Positions 7,578 through 10,252 of a DNA stretch of 10,252 nucleotides are shown in pieces (the stretch's first letter is position 1; every line of letters starts with the position of its first letter). Made by a program: the position numbers and the translations under genes. This DNA comes from Ramicandelaber brevisporus. Taxonomy: Eukaryota > Kickxellomycota > Ramicandelaberales > Ramicandelaberaceae. Location of the stretch: NCBI GenBank assembly GCA_025201865.1, contig MU602765.1, forward strand, positions 48,043 to 58,294, read 5' to 3'. The notes under the pieces were generated by a model, which made no database searches, was not told the DNA's origin, and saw only the letters and a list, made by a program, of their open reading frames with translations.

Positions 7578-9368
7578 CTATTGGGCTTCTATACTTTTTG
7601 CTGGCGGCGCTCTAACTCGGTCTTTAATCCATCGCCTAACATTTTCATCTAGCTGCTGCTTCATTGACTGCTCAGACACCACTGGAAGACGATGGAAGGA
7701 TCTGTATTCCAAATGATACTGGCGAGATGCCTTGACTAACCGCCTGAGAGTAACTGGAGACAGTGTCAATTGTAATCTGGCCATCCAATGTAGCAGCTGA
7801 GACACTGCAAAGTCGACATCTGCCGGGAATACAACCTCAAAATTATGAGGAGCATACTTTGAGTGTGTTTCAAATGATTGACGTGGCATGAAGTCAACTG
7901 GAGTGAACCGATAGCTCTTGTTGCCAAAGATGTTAGTGAGTGCAATGTCAAACAGAGTAATATCGACCATTTCTTCATACTCAACTTCATCGGGCCTCCT
8001 TCTGTTAAATATCGCCAGTGAGGTGTCGTTGACTGCAACCATGCTCAGCAAGTCCTTGAGTATTCCGCGTGCTGCTTTTGGCTGCCCGGCGTCTGACAAT
8101 GCAAGCATTAGTCTGGCGTACATGATTGGTCTGAACACGCTGAGTAGTAATCTGTCCTTATCAGAATTCCTACCGAGCATTCTTGGAATGATTGGCAGCG
8201 ATGATGACCTCAATCCAATGGAGCTTCCAGAGTCTGACGATGGCACAGAATGAGAGTAGACTGCATGAATCCACGACCTCAAAATGTGCATCGCTGTACC
8301 AATGCCATTCGGCAAATCCAGTAAAGCCATGAGTAGTGAACTGATGACACCAAGCCGCGGCGGAGTAGTTGACTGGCATTCTGTGAACACATTGCTGGGA
8401 ACTGTTGCTGATCGTGCCTGTCTACACATGAACATCTTTGGATACAAGTGTAGTGGAGGCTCTTCTCCAGGAGTCCGCGAAATGCTGTAGCCACCAGGAC
8501 CGACTGCATGCATGTTGTCTAGCCTGTTCAAAACTAGCCGAACAGCCACATCAATATTGCCAGCATCAATCAGAGACAATACTTTCATGTCCCAGAGCAC
8601 ACCACCAGTGATTACAGCAGATGGCGTGTTCTCGTATAGCCTCTCGTAGTCAGCAATGATCTTTCTGATTGCTCTCCACTTGGGCACTATCCGCCGAGAT
8701 CCATCTGGATATCCACCGTAGCCAAACAATATGACCAGAGACACCCAATCTCGCTGCGATAGATGCTGTAGTACTTCTGGTGATTTCCTGATTGCCACGT
8801 AACTGAGCCAAATGTCGTTAACGTTATATTCCTGCATGTTGTACATCAGATGCCATAGCTCATCCACTGGAGTGCCTGTTGGTGGTCGCTGGTGTCTGTG
8901 CAGTGGATCAACAAGAGGATCCTGCTGCTCATCTGGCAGCGCAGTGTTATTGATTGCTACCCTCTCGTCCAATTGCCGATAGTCATCGTGTACGTTTGAT
9001 GCTGGATAATGGTGAGTGTACTGAAAGGCGTCGTCACCAGATAAGTCTTCTGCCGTTGCTGCCCTGGACACCATGACATGGCGTGAAAGCCGCTCTTTCC
9101 TGTCTGATAGTCTTTGTCTGTCATCAATAGATGAATCCCTTCTGCTGCTGCTATTGCTACTGTTGCTGCTGTTGCTCGTTGATACTCGCCTTGCCATGAC
9201 AGAATACCTTTGGTCGTCGTGCAAATCGAACTGTGGCAGTGCTATCTGTGCAGAAGATGTGGACAACAGTAGAGCAGGCGGTGTCGATGGATGATATCGC
9301 AGTCTTATCCGTGCCCTCACAGCGTGCCTGGTGAGTATCTGCATTGCTGGGAGAGATGAAGTGCTCAT
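7578..9368 (-). CDS. Probable mitochondrial helical-repeat (PPR-like) protein, function unknown
   Basis: This 596-residue protein runs from ATG 9368 (G at -3) without introns. ATG 9344 (residue 9) is an alternative start giving MQILTRHAVRARIRLRYH, a strongly basic amphipathic N-terminus typical of mitochondrial import. Residues 60-90 are an Asn/Ser repeat and a charged low-complexity stretch. From about residue 170 the protein is alpha-helical with paired helices that recall degenerate pentatricopeptide repeats: a W..Y..I...P..L..LS.RDW segment (about 187-209), then LWDMKVLSLIDAGNIDVAV (258-276), and a later YARLMLALSDAGQPKAARGI segment. Fungal PPR proteins usually act in mitochondrial RNA stability, processing or translation; that role here is inferred. 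I cannot name an orthologue. Its gene tail faces SAC3, so co-regulation with it is not implied. Confidence 0.72.
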   Translation of the reverse strand: MSTSSLPAMQILTRHAVRARIRLRYHPSTPPALLLSTSSAQIALPQFDLHDDQRYSVMARRVSTSNSSNSSNSSSRRDSSIDDRQRLSDRKERLSRHVMVSRAATAEDLSGDDAFQYTHHYPASNVHDDYRQLDERVAINNTALPDEQQDPLVDPLHRHQRPPTGTPVDELWHLMYNMQEYNVNDIWLSYVAIRKSPEVLQHLSQRDWVSLVILFGYGGYPDGSRRIVPKWRAIRKIIADYERLYENTPSAVITGGVLWDMKVLSLIDAGNIDVAVRLVLNRLDNMHAVGPGGYSISRTPGEEPPLHLYPKMFMCRQARSATVPSNVFTECQSTTPPRLGVISSLLMALLDLPNGIGTAMHILRSWIHAVYSHSVPSSDSGSSIGLRSSSLPIIPRMLGRNSDKDRLLLSVFRPIMYARLMLALSDAGQPKAARGILKDLLSMVAVNDTSLAIFNRRRPDEVEYEEMVDITLFDIALTNIFGNKSYRFTPVDFMPRQSFETHSKYAPHNFEVVFPADVDFAVSQLLHWMARLQLTLSPVTLRRLVKASRQYHLEYRSFHRLPVVSEQSMKQQLDENVRRWIKDRVRAPPAKSIEAQ

Positions 9369-9373
9369 TTCCC

Positions 9374-9494
9374 GATCCTTGATCTGAATCCGTCTTCGGC
9401 TAGAAGATCAGAGATCAAAGCGCAACGACAACAGCAAGAAGCGTGTTAAGCACTGCTACTGCTACTGCTACTGCTACTGCAAAGATCAAGGATC
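9374..9494. repeat. 12-bp inverted repeat upstream of the PPR-like gene
   Basis: GATCCTTGATCT at 9374-9385 is the exact reverse complement of AGATCAAGGATC at 9483-9494. The arms are 97 bp apart, and the first begins 5 bp upstream of the PPR-like start codon, so it lies in that gene's leader. It may be a pair of binding sites, a hairpin base, or chance in a region rich in GATC words. Confidence 0.6.
9452..9480. repeat. ACTGCT hexamer microsatellite
   Basis: Nearly five tandem copies of ACTGCT lie between the arms of the 12-bp inverted repeat, roughly 85-110 bp upstream of the PPR-like start codon. This is simple slippage-prone DNA in the probable promoter or leader. Confidence 0.9.
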
Positions 9495-9818
9495 AATAAG
9501 CACCGTATGCACACCACAGGTAACTCAAAGGACGGGTGGCTGCAGAAGCTGATCAAGGCAGACGCCGCCAGGAATCTGGCTTGTAATTTTATTTTTGCGA
9601 GTTGGTTTTTTCCAGACCAAGTTTGCAAACCCCGTCGGCGAACATCGAAATGACACCTATTGATATCGTATCGACATCGACATCGAATGGATGGACGACG
9701 ACAAAGCTCGGCAAGATGAAGCGAATACAGATATCACGGTTAAGAATAAAAAAGAGAGGCTAAATAGTGTGGGAGTGAATGAATTGGTATTATACTAACT
9801 GAGCAGACTGGTGAATCG

Positions 9819-9850
9819 ACACATCGACAAATGGACACATCGACAAACGG
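9819..9850. repeat. 16-bp tandem duplication in the hydrolase 3' flank
   Basis: Two adjacent 16-bp units, ACACATCGACAAATGG and ACACATCGACAAACGG, differ at one base. They end 5 bp before the hydrolase stop codon region, so they fall in its 3' untranslated region. Related ATCGACA words recur near 9665-9685. Confidence 0.85.
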
Positions 9851-9855
9851 ACAGC

Positions 9856-10252
9856 CTAGTTGAAGGCGAGCTCGGCGGCGTCGTCGGCGTAGAACTGGGC
9901 GGCGTCGTGGCCGCTGAGCGTGGTGTAGTTCTTTGCGCTGTCGAAGATGATGCGGCGGCCGTTGCCAACCACCTCGCGGTCGAGCCACAGCCCGTGGATG
10001 TTGTCGATGTCGAAGCGGCGCACCGCGTCCCAGATGGCGCGCACTCCCTTCGGCGCCAGCGGCAGGTAGTTTGGATACGAGTACATGAACGACACCGACT
10101 TGCGCGACGCCGCAATCATCATGGTGTCGCCGACAAACAGGTTCTTGTTCCAGTACAGCGCCGACGACCCGTCGAAGTGGCCGCTGGGGTTGATGACCTC
10201 GACCTCGCCGTCGAGCAGCTGCAGCGACCGGCCCTCCCAGAACACGTGGTTG
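9856..10252 (-). CDS. Metallo-beta-lactamase-fold hydrolase, C-terminal part
   Basis: The frame is open to the window edge, so this is a 5'-truncated view (about 131 codons plus TAG). The first visible residues are NHVFWEG; the GTG at 10245 is an internal valine, not a start. The segment matches the C-terminal half of a metallo-beta-lactamase fold. INPSGHFDGSSALYW holds the histidine after the beta-strand, and LFVGDT holds the aspartate expected to bridge two metals. FMYSYPNYLPLAPKGVRAIWDAVRRFD and NIHGLW resemble a family of uncharacterised fungal beta-lactamase-like hydrolases that have SFMWSIPN and IWKAL..FDF at these places. The diagnostic HxHxDH motif lies outside the window. Substrate is unknown. 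Codon third positions are nearly all G or C, unlike the neighbours. The 3' end faces the PPR-like gene's 5' end. Confidence 0.82.
   Translation of the reverse strand, partial: NHVFWEGRSLQLLDGEVEVINPSGHFDGSSALYWNKNLFVGDTMMIAASRKSVSFMYSYPNYLPLAPKGVRAIWDAVRRFDIDNIHGLWLDREVVGNGRRIIFDSAKNYTTLSGHDAAQFYADDAAELAFN

Larger units (their letters stand above)
9369..9855. other. Intergenic spacer with short repeats
   Basis: This is 487 bp between the 5' end of the PPR-like gene and the 3' end of the metallo-hydrolase gene, both on the minus strand. It should hold the PPR-like gene's promoter and the hydrolase 3' end. I see a 12-bp inverted repeat, a hexamer microsatellite, scattered ATCGACA motifs and a 16-bp tandem duplication, listed separately. 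The best short reading frame (38 codons from ATG 9651, plus strand) is Thr/Ser- and Lys/Arg-rich with no recognisable features, and I do not call it a gene. Confidence 0.6.

Noticed and set aside
9740-10115. Arg-rich minus-strand frames overlapping the hydrolase gene
   Set aside because: They are shadow frames of GC-rich DNA. The frame with the GHFDGSS and GDT motifs is the real one.

Overview
The window looks like nuclear DNA from a fungus, most likely an early-diverging, intron-poor lineage (zygomycete grade). This rests on long uninterrupted eukaryotic genes (a 1,552-codon SAC3/GANP gene with no intron), pyrimidine-rich tracts ahead of start codons, mitochondrial-type N-termini, and a metallo-hydrolase of a type common in fungi. 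The lineage is inferred from protein style and layout; no marker here fixes the species.

Layout. Positions 1-1311 hold no convincing gene. Two copies of a strongly self-complementary ~55-bp palindrome (42-95 and 1190-1244, with matching flanks) bracket about 1.1 kb that contains a doubtful ORF (310-1011) and a long pyrimidine-rich tract. Minus strand 1312-2577 encodes mitochondrial methionyl-tRNA formyltransferase (FMT1). A 250-bp divergent intergenic region (2578-2827) separates it from the plus-strand SAC3/GANP mRNA-export scaffold gene (2828-7486). That gene converges on a minus-strand gene (7578-9368) for a probable mitochondrial helical-repeat (PPR-like) protein, with only 91 bp between the stop codons. 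A 487-bp repeat-studded spacer follows. The window ends inside a very GC-rich minus-strand gene for a metallo-beta-lactamase-fold hydrolase (9856-10252), whose N-terminal part lies outside.

Start codons were adjusted. Open reading through FMT1 and SAC3 begins at in-frame TTG codons, which are not credible eukaryotic starts. The first ATGs are at 2577 (minus) and 2828 (plus).

The genes do not form a pathway. FMT1 formylates the mitochondrial initiator tRNA, and the PPR-like protein may act on mitochondrial RNA or translation, which is only a loose link. SAC3 acts in TREX-2 at the nuclear pore. The most unusual signals are the paired palindromic repeats, a sharp change of arginine codon choice along SAC3, and SAC3's central (not N-terminal) FG dipeptides with a long C-terminal region. 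I found no clear new multi-gene system.
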